64,000 nucleotides of DNA from Paenibacillus tundrae. Lineage in GTDB: Bacteria; Bacillota; Bacilli; Paenibacillales; Paenibacillaceae. A model generated the notes under the pieces. It was not told the DNA's origin. It saw only the letters and a program-made list of their open reading frames with translations, and made no database searches. Made by a program: the position numbers and the translations under genes. The stretch lies in the NCBI RefSeq assembly GCF_036884255.1, contig NZ_CP145605.1, positions 1,674,001-1,738,000 of the forward strand, read 5' to 3'. Positions 55,260 through 63,014 of this stretch are shown here, in pieces. Position 1 is the stretch's first letter. The number at the start of each line of letters is the position of its first letter.

Positions 55260-56027
55260 ATGAGTAGAACTATACCTTCATTTCCTTTACCTGAGAGAAA
55301 TAATGTTCCGCTTAATGAAATATTTTATTATAACCATATTTATGGAGATTTCAAAGAATATGAGATCGTATATAGAAGGAAGATTTCTAGAGAAGCTGCA
55401 ACAATAAAAAATCAGTATCTGGGTACCGAGCAAATAATTATTAATTCATTTCAATATGTTCAACCAACTGTTAAGAATAGATCAACAACGTCAGTACGTT
55501 TCGCAACTATTATTAGAGAGGCGTCTAACTTATTCGAAATACTATCTAGGATGATATATAACAAGTTATTTAACGTTCAGGAGAACTCAAATTTAGACAT
55601 CAAAAATTTTTTGACACTTGATGTGTTTCTTAATTTAAGACAAGGAGTATTGTCAGCACCTTTATTACAGGACGACTTCAGTTCTAGTGATATCTTACAA
55701 CCGTTCAGTTCTCTTGACACATGGGATAGAGAATCTTTAATTAGAAAAGAGCATGTACCAAGATGGTGGAAGGCTTATAATAAATTAAAGCATGATTTGT
55801 TAGGTTTTGAAGAGTATGCAACTTTTGAGAATGCCTTGCTGTCGTTAGGTGCTGTTTATTTAATGATATGTAGGATTTATGGAGATGGTGTTGTAGGTGG
55901 AAAGTTAGAAAGACCGATGTTTGGAAATAGTTTTAGTACGAGTTTCGCTCATCAAGTAGTTCCAGTATCACAATTATTTATTGAAGATACAGATTATAAA
56001 ACAATATCAATTTTCGGGGAAAGATAG
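55260..56027 (+). CDS. HEPN-like helical protein, candidate defence partner (255 aa)
   Basis: A mostly helical cytosolic protein. The C-terminal third has RWWKAYNKLKHDLLGFEEYA (residues about 168-187), followed by the helix NALLSLGAVYLMICRIYG. The YNKLKHD helix resembles those in HEPN-type or Abi-like proteins of defence islands, but the strict R-x4-6-H ribonuclease motif is not seen, so RNase activity is uncertain. GTG 55254 is an alternative start nearer to AAGGAG. The ATPase gene follows after 36 bp. Confidence 0.6.
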   Translation: MSRTIPSFPLPERNNVPLNEIFYYNHIYGDFKEYEIVYRRKISREAATIKNQYLGTEQIIINSFQYVQPTVKNRSTTSVRFATIIREASNLFEILSRMIYNKLFNVQENSNLDIKNFLTLDVFLNLRQGVLSAPLLQDDFSSSDILQPFSSLDTWDRESLIRKEHVPRWWKAYNKLKHDLLGFEEYATFENALLSLGAVYLMICRIYGDGVVGGKLERPMFGNSFSTSFAHQVVPVSQLFIEDTDYKTISIFGER

Positions 56028-56063
56028 AGATAATTTATTATTAGAATTTGAAGGGATAAAAAC

Positions 56064-57839
56064 ATGTCAAGTAAAGAGAGTATAACATCCGTAGAATTTA
56101 AAAATTTTAAGGCGTTAAAGAACTACTCTGTTAAAATGCAAAGAATGAATATATTAGTTGGTCCTAATAATAGCGGCAAATCAACAATAATAAGTGCCTT
56201 TCGTGCGTTAAGTGTAGGTATAAAACATGCACGTTCAAAAAAAGCCACAATTGTTAGTACCTCTGTAGGTGATAAGTTTGGTTATTCAATTTCAGAAGAA
56301 GCCTTACCCATGTCACTTGAAAATGTACACACTGATTATGCAGAGATTGATTCTACAATTAGTTTTCGTATATCAAATGGGAACCGTCTTATATTGTATT
56401 TCCCTATCTCAGGTGGCTGTTTTTTGTTAACCGAGACAAGCGATGAGAAAATTGTAAATAGCCCAAGGCACTTTATGGAACAATTCCCTCTCTTATTAGA
56501 GATAGTCCCAATTTTAGGTCCAATAGAACAAAACGAACAATTAATCTCTGAAAAAACTGTCCGAAATGGTTTGACTACACATAGAGCATCTCGGCATTTC
56601 CGTAATTACTGGAGATTCTATCCTGAGGGTTTCGAAGAATTTTCTGAGCTTGTAAGAAAAACTTGGCCTGGAATGACGATAGAACCACCTAGAAAAGTAG
56701 ATATGATGTCCTCTGAGCTTGTGATGTTTTGTAATGAAAATCGTATAGCACGTGAACTATATTGGTCTGGTTTCGGTTTTCAAATATGGTGTCAACTTTT
56801 AACACATATTTCACGATGTAAGGAAGCTTCAATTTTGATTGTTGATGAACCCGAAGTATATTTACATCCAGATGTTCAAAGACAACTCTTAGGAATTCTT
56901 AGAGACTGTGGCCCTGACATTTTAATAGCTTCGCATTCTACGGAAATTATGGGTGAAGCTGATGCATCAGAAATTTTATTAATTAATAAGAAGATGCGTT
57001 CTGCTGAGAGGCTCAAGGATATCGAGGATATACAAAAAGCTATGGATGCAGTGGGCTCAATACAAAATATTACATTAACTCATTTAGCTCGAACAGGTAG
57101 ATTATTATTTGTAGAAGGATTAGATGACTACAAAATAATTAGAAGGTTTGCCAAACAGTTTGGTTTATCTGAACTTTCAACAGGAAATGATATAACTGCT
57201 TTTGAATGTGGTGGTTTTTCTTATTGGGATACCATTAGATCATTTGCTTGGGGATTTAAAGAAACTCTAAAAACTTCACTGCATATTGGTGCTGTGTTTG
57301 ATAGAGATTATAGGTGCGATGAGGAAATTAATAATATACAGGATGATCTTGGTAAACACCTTGAATTTTCTCATATACATGGAAGAAAGGAAATCGAGAA
57401 TTATTTATTAGTACCAAATGTTCTTGAAAAGGCATTTAAAAAGTCCGTTCGTGAAAGAGAGAAACGAACAGGATTAGTGATTGAAGAATCTGATTCAATA
57501 ATAAGAATACTAGATGATATCACCACTACTATGAAGATAGATATTCAATCACAATATTTAGCTAGGAGGGCGGAGTATTTAAGGAATTCAGGACTAGATC
57601 AAGCAACAATAAATAGAGACTCTATGCAGAGATTTGAAGAAAAATGGAATAAAATTGAAACTAGATTAGAGGTAGTTCCGGGCAAAGAAGTCCTAAGACA
57701 ACTAAGGGCTGAGCTACAAAGAATTTATGCAATTAGTTTGACTGATTTTAAAATAATTGATGAATTCTCAGTAAAGGACATTCCAGATGATCTTCGAGAT
57801 TTATTGTTTAAGTTGGATTTGTTTAGGTCAGTTGAATGA
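56064..57839 (+). CDS. AAA ATPase fused to TOPRIM/DUF4435-like domain (OLD/PARIS-like)
   Basis: A 591-residue protein. The ATPase half has Walker A GPNNSGKST (33-41), a signature-like SGFGFQIW, and Walker B ILIVDEPEVYLHP (Asp261, Glu262) followed by IASHSTEI. The second half has LLFVEGLDD (Glu351), VFDRDY (Asp413, Asp415) and KEIENYLL (445-449). This order fits a TOPRIM nuclease of the OLD group or the DUF4435 domain of PARIS AriB. Such fusions act in anti-phage abortive responses. No GajB helicase is adjacent. Very AT-rich. Confidence 0.75.
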   Translation: MSSKESITSVEFKNFKALKNYSVKMQRMNILVGPNNSGKSTIISAFRALSVGIKHARSKKATIVSTSVGDKFGYSISEEALPMSLENVHTDYAEIDSTISFRISNGNRLILYFPISGGCFLLTETSDEKIVNSPRHFMEQFPLLLEIVPILGPIEQNEQLISEKTVRNGLTTHRASRHFRNYWRFYPEGFEEFSELVRKTWPGMTIEPPRKVDMMSSELVMFCNENRIARELYWSGFGFQIWCQLLTHISRCKEASILIVDEPEVYLHPDVQRQLLGILRDCGPDILIASHSTEIMGEADASEILLINKKMRSAERLKDIEDIQKAMDAVGSIQNITLTHLARTGRLLFVEGLDDYKIIRRFAKQFGLSELSTGNDITAFECGGFSYWDTIRSFAWGFKETLKTSLHIGAVFDRDYRCDEEINNIQDDLGKHLEFSHIHGRKEIENYLLVPNVLEKAFKKSVREREKRTGLVIEESDSIIRILDDITTTMKIDIQSQYLARRAEYLRNSGLDQATINRDSMQRFEEKWNKIETRLEVVPGKEVLRQLRAELQRIYAISLTDFKIIDEFSVKDIPDDLRDLLFKLDLFRSVE

Positions 57840-57871
57840 TTTAGAAATTATTCTGAAAATCAAAAACATTA

Positions 57872-57901
57872 GCAAAAGTGGTTCTACGGAGCCGCTTTTG
57901 C
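57872..57901 (+). terminator. terminator-like hairpin after the ATPase gene
   Basis: GCAAAAGTGG pairs with CCGCTTTTGC over a loop of TTCTACGGAG, with one wobble. The following bases are AT-rich rather than a clean T-run. The 160 bp from here to the XRE gene show no further gene. Confidence 0.55.
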
Positions 57902-58062
57902 TTATAAATAAAAGTAGCATTCAGAAAGATTTAAGAGAGAAATTAGTTTCTTCTGTTCGATGTACTTTCTAATTGAATTTCTATTTAATGTATTTTTATG
58001 TGGTTGCATTAGCTGGATGAGACTTCATTTTTTAGTAAGTAACTTATTCCAAATCAAAAGTT

Positions 58063-58317
58063 TTAAGCACGATGCTCTTCTCCAAGCAAATACCCCACAG
58101 AAACCTCCAAAGCCTTTGCAATACTCACCACTTCATAATCTTGAACAAGACGGTATTGACCTTCCAGACGTGAAAGACTAGTCTGACTGATATCCAAACC
58201 CAATGTTTGCAGTCTGGCGAGGAACTCACGTTGTTTGATGCCTTTACTTTTACGAATAGCTACGACTCGGGAGCCGATGATGTTTTTGTCACCTGGTGGT
58301 TCTTGTCTATGCTTCAT
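58063..58317 (-). CDS. XRE-family helix-turn-helix regulator (84 aa)
   Basis: A small DNA-binding protein: IGSRVVAIRKSKGIKQREFL, then LDISQTSLSRLEGQYR as recognition helix, and IAKALEVSVGYLLGEE as the closing helix of the HTH_3 fold. There is no additional domain. It is transcribed leftward and divergent from the Spo0E-like gene; the palindrome in the 165-bp gap is its probable operator. Confidence 0.85.
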   Translation of the reverse strand: MKHRQEPPGDKNIIGSRVVAIRKSKGIKQREFLARLQTLGLDISQTSLSRLEGQYRLVQDYEVVSIAKALEVSVGYLLGEEHRA

Positions 58318-58365
58318 TTATGTACACCTCTCATTTCAACCAAATTGTATGAGAAATAATGGTTA

Positions 58366-58417
58366 TTTTAATGCGAATATCGAATTAAAATAAAATAAAC
58401 CGATAATCGCATTAAAA
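58366..58417. promoter_or_regulatory. inverted repeat, probable XRE operator
   Basis: TTTTAATGCGA (58366-58376) and TCGCATTAAAA (58407-58417) are perfect inverted copies 30 bp apart. The inner bases ATATCG/CGATAA are partly symmetric too. It lies in the divergent promoter region between the XRE gene and the Spo0E-like gene. Confidence 0.55.
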
Positions 58418-58482
58418 ATGACTGTTCATGTCTAGCATTAACAAGACATGGCGCAGTTTAGACCCATCAGAGAGGTGGATGT

Positions 58483-58668
58483 ATGAGCCGGTTGCTTGAC
58501 TTATTGGAAGAGGAACGGCGCAAGCTTAATCAGCTTGGTGAGGCATCTTTGAAGCAAGCGATTCCGTTATCGGACAACCCTGGGGTTCAGGAACAGAGCC
58601 GAAGGGTGGATGAACTAGTGTCACGAGTGAGCGAAACGAAGAAGAAGCATAGCCGAGTGATACGATAA
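58483..58668 (+). CDS. Spo0E-like aspartyl-phosphate phosphatase (61 aa)
   Basis: A 61-residue helical hairpin with LLDLLEEERRKLNQLGEASL and EQSRRVDELVSRV, matching the Spo0E family layout (helix, loop, SQELD-like motif). The diagnostic SQxLD is degenerate here (SRRVD), so activity on Spo0A-P is uncertain. ATG 58483 follows AGAGGTGG. Confidence 0.65.
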   Translation: MSRLLDLLEEERRKLNQLGEASLKQAIPLSDNPGVQEQSRRVDELVSRVSETKKKHSRVIR

Positions 58669-58703
58669 TGAGTATGGTACATATTGCGTAGGGGAGGTAA
58701 GCT

Positions 58704-59006
58704 ATGTATTTTCCACCATGGATGCAGCGAGTAATTCGGGCGAGGCTAGATGAGGTGAGTGCCCAGATTGAGCACGAGCCTGAACTGAGTCGAGTACGTG
58801 GGGAAACCGACAAAGCCTTCGAAGCTTTGTTTGCGGGCAAGGATGTCGAACAGACACCTGAATATACCGAATGGGAAAATCGTTACATTGTCAGCAAAGG
58901 CATAGAAAATGAACGGTTGTACATGCAAGGGTTGCGAGATGGTATTCAGCTCACTGTATCCTTGTTGAATCAGTCAATACCGGAGGAGAATGATACGAAG
59001 GCTTGA
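58704..59006 (+). CDS. hypothetical protein (100 aa)
   Basis: A helical, acidic protein (MYFPPWMQRVIRARLDEVSA; ENERLYMQGLRDGIQLTVSL) preceded by AGGGGAGG. The family is not recognised. It lies 35 bp after the Spo0E-like gene and before a strong bidirectional terminator, so both are likely co-transcribed. Confidence 0.65.
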   Translation: MYFPPWMQRVIRARLDEVSAQIEHEPELSRVRGETDKAFEALFAGKDVEQTPEYTEWENRYIVSKGIENERLYMQGLRDGIQLTVSLLNQSIPEENDTKA

Positions 59007-59057
59007 TCTACTTACGCGAACCCATAAGTCATGGGGGAGCTGCCCTGATCTTCACTA

Positions 59058-59104
59058 AAAAACCCGAGCCGAAGCGTGAATAAATCGCTTCGGCTCGGGT
59101 TTTT
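59058..59104. terminator. bidirectional terminator
   Basis: A 19-bp perfect stem, AAAAACCCGAGCCGAAGCG with CGCTTCGGCTCGGGTTTTT, loop of 9. The A and T tails serve both strands, ending the + strand pair and the minus-strand operon. Confidence 0.9.
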
Positions 59105-59134
59105 AATGCTTTATTTTTCCAAAAATAAAGCATT
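59105..59134. terminator. second hairpin at the end of the minus-strand operon
   Basis: AATGCTTTATTTTT and AAAAATAAAGCATT form a 14-bp perfect stem with a 2-base loop, reaching the stop codon of the solute-binding protein gene. Confidence 0.6.
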
Positions 59135-60815
59135 AATTCCCACTTACCGACTTAAACCAATCATTCACTTCTTGCGTGATCTGGTCTCCGCCGTTGGATT
59201 TCCAGTTGGCGACGAATTGGTCGAAGGCATCGACTGGCAGTTTGCCGTAGATGATCTTATTGAACGTTTCCATCTCAGACTGGCGGAGCAGGTTCCATTT
59301 GGACACCATTGTTGGTGTGGCTGCTCCAGTGAAGTAGTTCTGTTTGCGAATGTCGATCTGAGACATGACGACTTTGGCAGCGGCCCAGTTTTCAGGTTTG
59401 CGGAATTCAGCCATTTGTTTCTCATAAGGCGTTTCGGGCTTCTCGCCGTCAGCCAGCTTCACGAGGGTTTTCATGTACAGGTCTGGAATACGCGCTGGAC
59501 CAGTCAGGAACGGGAATTCGTTGGAGAAGTCTTTGATTTTCTCCTTGTCACTGGTTGGTTGACCGTCGATGATATCCCAGTCGTATCCTTTGGCAAAGCC
59601 ATATTCGTAATCACTGCCTGCAGCCGGGTTAGCCAGGTTATCGAGCAAATAGTTATAGTACAGGAAAATCGCTTCTGGATGCTTGGCATCCTTATTGATC
59701 ATGATACTGGCGTTCACACCAGAGTTCTGCCACTTCGTACCGATCTTGCCGTCTGGGCCAGCCGGAATAGGGTAGGCTTTGTATTTGGCACCAGGTACGT
59801 TCTTCAGCAGATCAGGTGCAGGCCAGTCAGGTACCCAGTTCGCGCCAGGCAGAATACCAGCGGTGCCAGCAGTCCAGCTTTCAGCGGATTTACCTTCGTC
59901 CCACAGTGCGGAGTCGGCGTGGATGTACCCTTTGTTCATCCATTCATTTAGCTTGGCAAGAGCTTGCTTGGCACCTGGGTTAATGGAGCCATATTCGAGA
60001 TTACCATCGGCGTCTTTATTCCATTGTTCCTGGATCGTGCCGTATGCACCGAATAACCAGTCGAGCGAGCCCATCCAGGTATTGGTGTTATTTTTCAGCG
60101 AGATTGCCAGTGGGAACACTTTATCCGGAGACAGACCGTCTGGATTCTCGTTCTTGAATTTGTCCATGATGTTCTCCAGGTCTGCTATGGTCTTCGGAGC
60201 TTCTAGATTCAGCTTCTCCATCCAGTCTTCTCTGAGCCAGAGCAGGGTATCGTCGTTATCCGTGTACTCCATGATCGGCATGTTGTATTTTTTGCCGTCC
60301 TTGGTAAACGGGTACCACAGCTCAGGATGCGCTGCTGCGTGATCTTTCAGTGTTTGGTTTGCGTACTTGTCGAACAGCTCATCGATGGCGATGAATTGAC
60401 CGGAGTCGATCAGCTGATTCGTCAGTACAGCGTTGGTTGGTACAGTTACGAAATCAGGCAGTTTCTCGCCAGACGCAATCGCGAGCTGCAGCTTCTGTCT
60501 GTATTGATCGTCATTGGCCGGATACCATGTATCCTTATGCTTCATGCCCAGCGTTTCGAGCATCCAACGATCGTGCACATTGTTTTCTTTTGTATCGCCT
60601 TGCACGTATTTCTTCGGCATCAGCACCGAACTGAACTCGATAGGTGGGTCGTATTTTCCATTAGCAAAAGCAGCTTCTGCTTCAGCCGAACCGACAATTG
60701 CCGGCGTATTATCGTCAGTACCATCTTCACTCGCAGTCTCACCACTGCCGCATGCAGTGATCGTGATGAGTGCGATAACCATGAGCAGTGACCACCATGT
60801 TTTGAATTTGATCAT
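59133..60815 (-). CDS. extracellular solute-binding lipoprotein, LplA type (560 aa)
   Basis: A large binding lipoprotein with signal peptide LMVIALITITACGSGETA (Cys about 22), then an acidic linker. The fold shows WMLETLGMKHKDTWYPANDD, LWLREDWMEKLNLEAPKTI and a C-terminal NDWFKSV. Size and motifs match LplA-type proteins linked to YesM/YesN regulators in Paenibacillus. Permease genes are not in view. It lies 107 bp downstream of the regulator gene on the same strand. ATG ends at 60815 behind AGGGGGATT. Confidence 0.87.
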   Translation of the reverse strand: MIKFKTWWSLLMVIALITITACGSGETASEDGTDDNTPAIVGSAEAEAAFANGKYDPPIEFSSVLMPKKYVQGDTKENNVHDRWMLETLGMKHKDTWYPANDDQYRQKLQLAIASGEKLPDFVTVPTNAVLTNQLIDSGQFIAIDELFDKYANQTLKDHAAAHPELWYPFTKDGKKYNMPIMEYTDNDDTLLWLREDWMEKLNLEAPKTIADLENIMDKFKNENPDGLSPDKVFPLAISLKNNTNTWMGSLDWLFGAYGTIQEQWNKDADGNLEYGSINPGAKQALAKLNEWMNKGYIHADSALWDEGKSAESWTAGTAGILPGANWVPDWPAPDLLKNVPGAKYKAYPIPAGPDGKIGTKWQNSGVNASIMINKDAKHPEAIFLYYNYLLDNLANPAAGSDYEYGFAKGYDWDIIDGQPTSDKEKIKDFSNEFPFLTGPARIPDLYMKTLVKLADGEKPETPYEKQMAEFRKPENWAAAKVVMSQIDIRKQNYFTGAATPTMVSKWNLLRQSEMETFNKIIYGKLPVDAFDQFVANWKSNGGDQITQEVNDWFKSVSGN

Positions 60816-60922
60816 TGTTCAATCCCCCTACGATGTATGATCTTTAATAATGTAACTGTACCAATTTGGGTGGGAGGGCATCTATATGAGTTTGTTAGTT
60901 TTGATAGGACTCTATTATGTTA

Positions 60923-62530
60923 TTAGTGCTGGTCTCTATACTCCTGCGGCGTAACGCCGAACTGACGCTTGAATACTTTGATAAAATAAGCCGGGTCCAT
61001 ATAGCCAATCTCCATGCTGATTTCATATACTTTTTTGCTGGTCGTAACCAGCTTGTGACATGCGCGATCCATACGCAGGCGCGAGATGTACTCACTGATG
61101 CCTTCGCCTGTTTCAATCTTATATATCTTGGACAGATGGGTCGGATGCAGATTGACATGATCGGCCAAGGCACGCAAAGAAACATCCAAATGCAGGTTCT
61201 TATCTGTATAATCCTGAATTTTCTTCACGTACTCGGAGCGAATATCCTTGATCTCGTTGGACGTGCCTTCTTTGAGTTTGCCAAGCACGCTAAGTGACCA
61301 TTTTCGCAGCTTGCCAATCGTGGAGAAGGCTTCTCCGCTTTGGAGAAACTCGATATCGCTGCCCATTAGATTAGCCAGTGTGAGCTTGTTACGGTGTGCG
61401 AGATTAGTGAATGAAGCCGTAATGAGAAAACCAGCCTCCATGCAGTGCTCCCACGATTCCGACCATTTCTCATCCAGTTCTGTGCAGACAGCGAGAATTT
61501 TCTCTTCAGCAGCATCCCATTGCCCACTCTCTAGAAGCTGTGCTAACGTAGGTGGGGTATATAGCTCATCCAACGGGCCTTGCGCTGCGTGTGATTCTAC
61601 ATCACTGACCCGCATCACGAATTCACGTTCGTCTCCAACGATCTGCCGGAAATAGGCTGAGGCTTGACGAAAACGGGGATAGAGCTGATCCGGGAAAGCA
61701 AACCACTCGGTCATAACGATAGAGAGGGAGCCCTTGAGGAACTGCTTGACCTTGGATTGCAGCTGAATGGACAGCTTCTCTAAAATGGTTTCTTTGCCAA
61801 TATCACCTTTGCGCTCCTTCAGTTGTAGTAAGAACACCAAATAGCCGTGCTCTTCCTTGACACCCCATACCTCCATAAATTCACCCATAATCTCCTCCGC
61901 CATATTGATGATGGCATATTCGATTAGCGTCTGATCATGGCTGTCATATTGACCGAATTCCTCTTCCAAACGCACCAACATAAGTGCCGCATCCCCCGTA
62001 TGGAAGGGCAGACCGTAGTTAGCGAGCTTCCGATCCCATTCACTAGCTGAGTAGCGATGTCCCTGTAAAGCCTCCAACAGCAGTCGTCCACGTAAATGAG
62101 GCAGATTCTCCCGTAACGTAAACTGAGTTCGCGTAAGTGAGCTTACAAGCTCCCATTCGTTATTGAGTTGGTCGATTGCCTTCTGCACGGCACCCATTAA
62201 TTCATCATCTGTAGGCGGCTTGAGCAGATAATCTACGGCCTCGTACTGGATGGCTTTTTTGGCATATTCAAATTCGGAGTACCCGGATAAAAGAATGCAT
62301 TTTATTTTTTTGTCACGGACTCGAATCCGTTCTATCAGTTCAATACCCGTCATTTCTGGCATTTGAATGTCTGAAATCACGATATCAATCGGGTGTGTAT
62401 CAATCATTTGTAAAGCTTCACGCGCCGAATAAGCTTTATGCACTTGTTCGATCCCCAGCGTATGCCAGGGCTTGGTCATGGATAGATTATCTACCCAGTG
62501 TGCTTCGTCGTCTACGATGATAATTTGCAC
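60923..62530 (-). CDS. YesN-type response regulator with AraC DNA-binding domain
   Basis: A 535-residue regulator. The receiver domain has IIVDDEAHW, phospho-Asp in DIVISDIQMPEM, and LLKPPTD. A long helical middle (about 130-420) follows, and the C-terminal AraC HTH pair reads LHLDVSLRALADHVNLHPTH and VYEISMEIGYMDPAYFIKVF. Such regulators activate the adjacent transporter genes on a signal from the kinase. GTG start at 62530 behind AAGGAG. Confidence 0.9.
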   Translation of the reverse strand: MQIIIVDDEAHWVDNLSMTKPWHTLGIEQVHKAYSAREALQMIDTHPIDIVISDIQMPEMTGIELIERIRVRDKKIKCILLSGYSEFEYAKKAIQYEAVDYLLKPPTDDELMGAVQKAIDQLNNEWELVSSLTRTQFTLRENLPHLRGRLLLEALQGHRYSASEWDRKLANYGLPFHTGDAALMLVRLEEEFGQYDSHDQTLIEYAIINMAEEIMGEFMEVWGVKEEHGYLVFLLQLKERKGDIGKETILEKLSIQLQSKVKQFLKGSLSIVMTEWFAFPDQLYPRFRQASAYFRQIVGDEREFVMRVSDVESHAAQGPLDELYTPPTLAQLLESGQWDAAEEKILAVCTELDEKWSESWEHCMEAGFLITASFTNLAHRNKLTLANLMGSDIEFLQSGEAFSTIGKLRKWSLSVLGKLKEGTSNEIKDIRSEYVKKIQDYTDKNLHLDVSLRALADHVNLHPTHLSKIYKIETGEGISEYISRLRMDRACHKLVTTSKKVYEISMEIGYMDPAYFIKVFKRQFGVTPQEYRDQH

Positions 62531-62605
62531 GATGTTAGTCTCCTTGGGTGGTATATAAGTCTTGAGGTTAAAATAAAAAAATTAATGAGTGAGCAGGGGC
62601 GCTAC

Positions 62606-62718
62606 GGATTCAAAGGTTCTTTCGATCGCTGTTATCCCCAGATTTTATTGAATCTTCTCAAAAGGTGAAATCCGGGGATAAAGGCGAACACTTCGTTTCT
62701 CCAGAATCCCTTTGATCC
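62606..62718. repeat. long palindromic intergenic repeat
   Basis: The outer arms GGATTCAAAGG (62606-62616) and CCCTTTGATCC (62708-62718) and inner arms TTATCCCCAGATTT (62632-62645) and AAATCCGGGGATAA (62668-62681) are inverted copies with one or two mismatches. No coding potential. It looks like a dispersed palindromic element, from memory common in Paenibacillus. Confidence 0.65.
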
Positions 62719-62818
62719 TTTGCTTTGGTTCACATAAAGCTCCCCTTTATTTTAAAGAAAGACTAATATAAAGGTGAATTAGTATTAATTTAAGGGCGGA
62801 TCGTATGGTTTCGCTACA

Positions 62819-63008
62819 GCCAGTTATCAAAAAAGGCTTTCAGTTGAACACGTACATACACTGTTCTTTTCAAGTTTTTTTACTGTGCTCCAGGTTTTCG
62901 CGCTTCTGTCATATTTCGTTCAGATACTTATTTCCCCTGAATCCTATATCCGATGCGATATGCCTCTAGGCATCCTTTGTCATCCCAATCTGACTTTTTG
63001 AACAACCT
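62819..63008 (-). mobile_element. MITE-like repeat, copy 3 (degenerate, inverted)
   Basis: On the minus strand it begins AGGTTGTTCAAAAAGTC (63008 leftward), continues AAAGGATGCC...GGCAT and GGATTCAGGGGAAATAAG, and ends near CTTTTTTGATAACTGG. The start, the AAGGATGCC block, the GATTCAG block and the end match copies 1 and 2, but the middle has diverged. No target duplication remains. It starts 6 bp after the kinase stop codon. Confidence 0.65.
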
Positions 63009-63014
63009 CTCATA

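Noticed and set aside
56064..57839. Calling the ATPase gene GajA of a Gabija system
   Set aside because: No UvrD-type helicase (GajB) lies next to it, and the C-terminal KEIENYLL motif fits a DUF4435-like domain at least as well as an OLD TOPRIM.
57960..58181. A 73-codon + strand ORF after the ATPase gene
   Set aside because: Its second half is antisense to the XRE gene and its first half is low-complexity AT-rich sequence without a ribosome site.
59076..59951. A 291-codon ORF on the + strand
   Set aside because: It is antisense to the solute-binding protein gene, whose signal peptide, lipobox and codon pattern are convincing. No ribosome site or family match supports the antisense frame.
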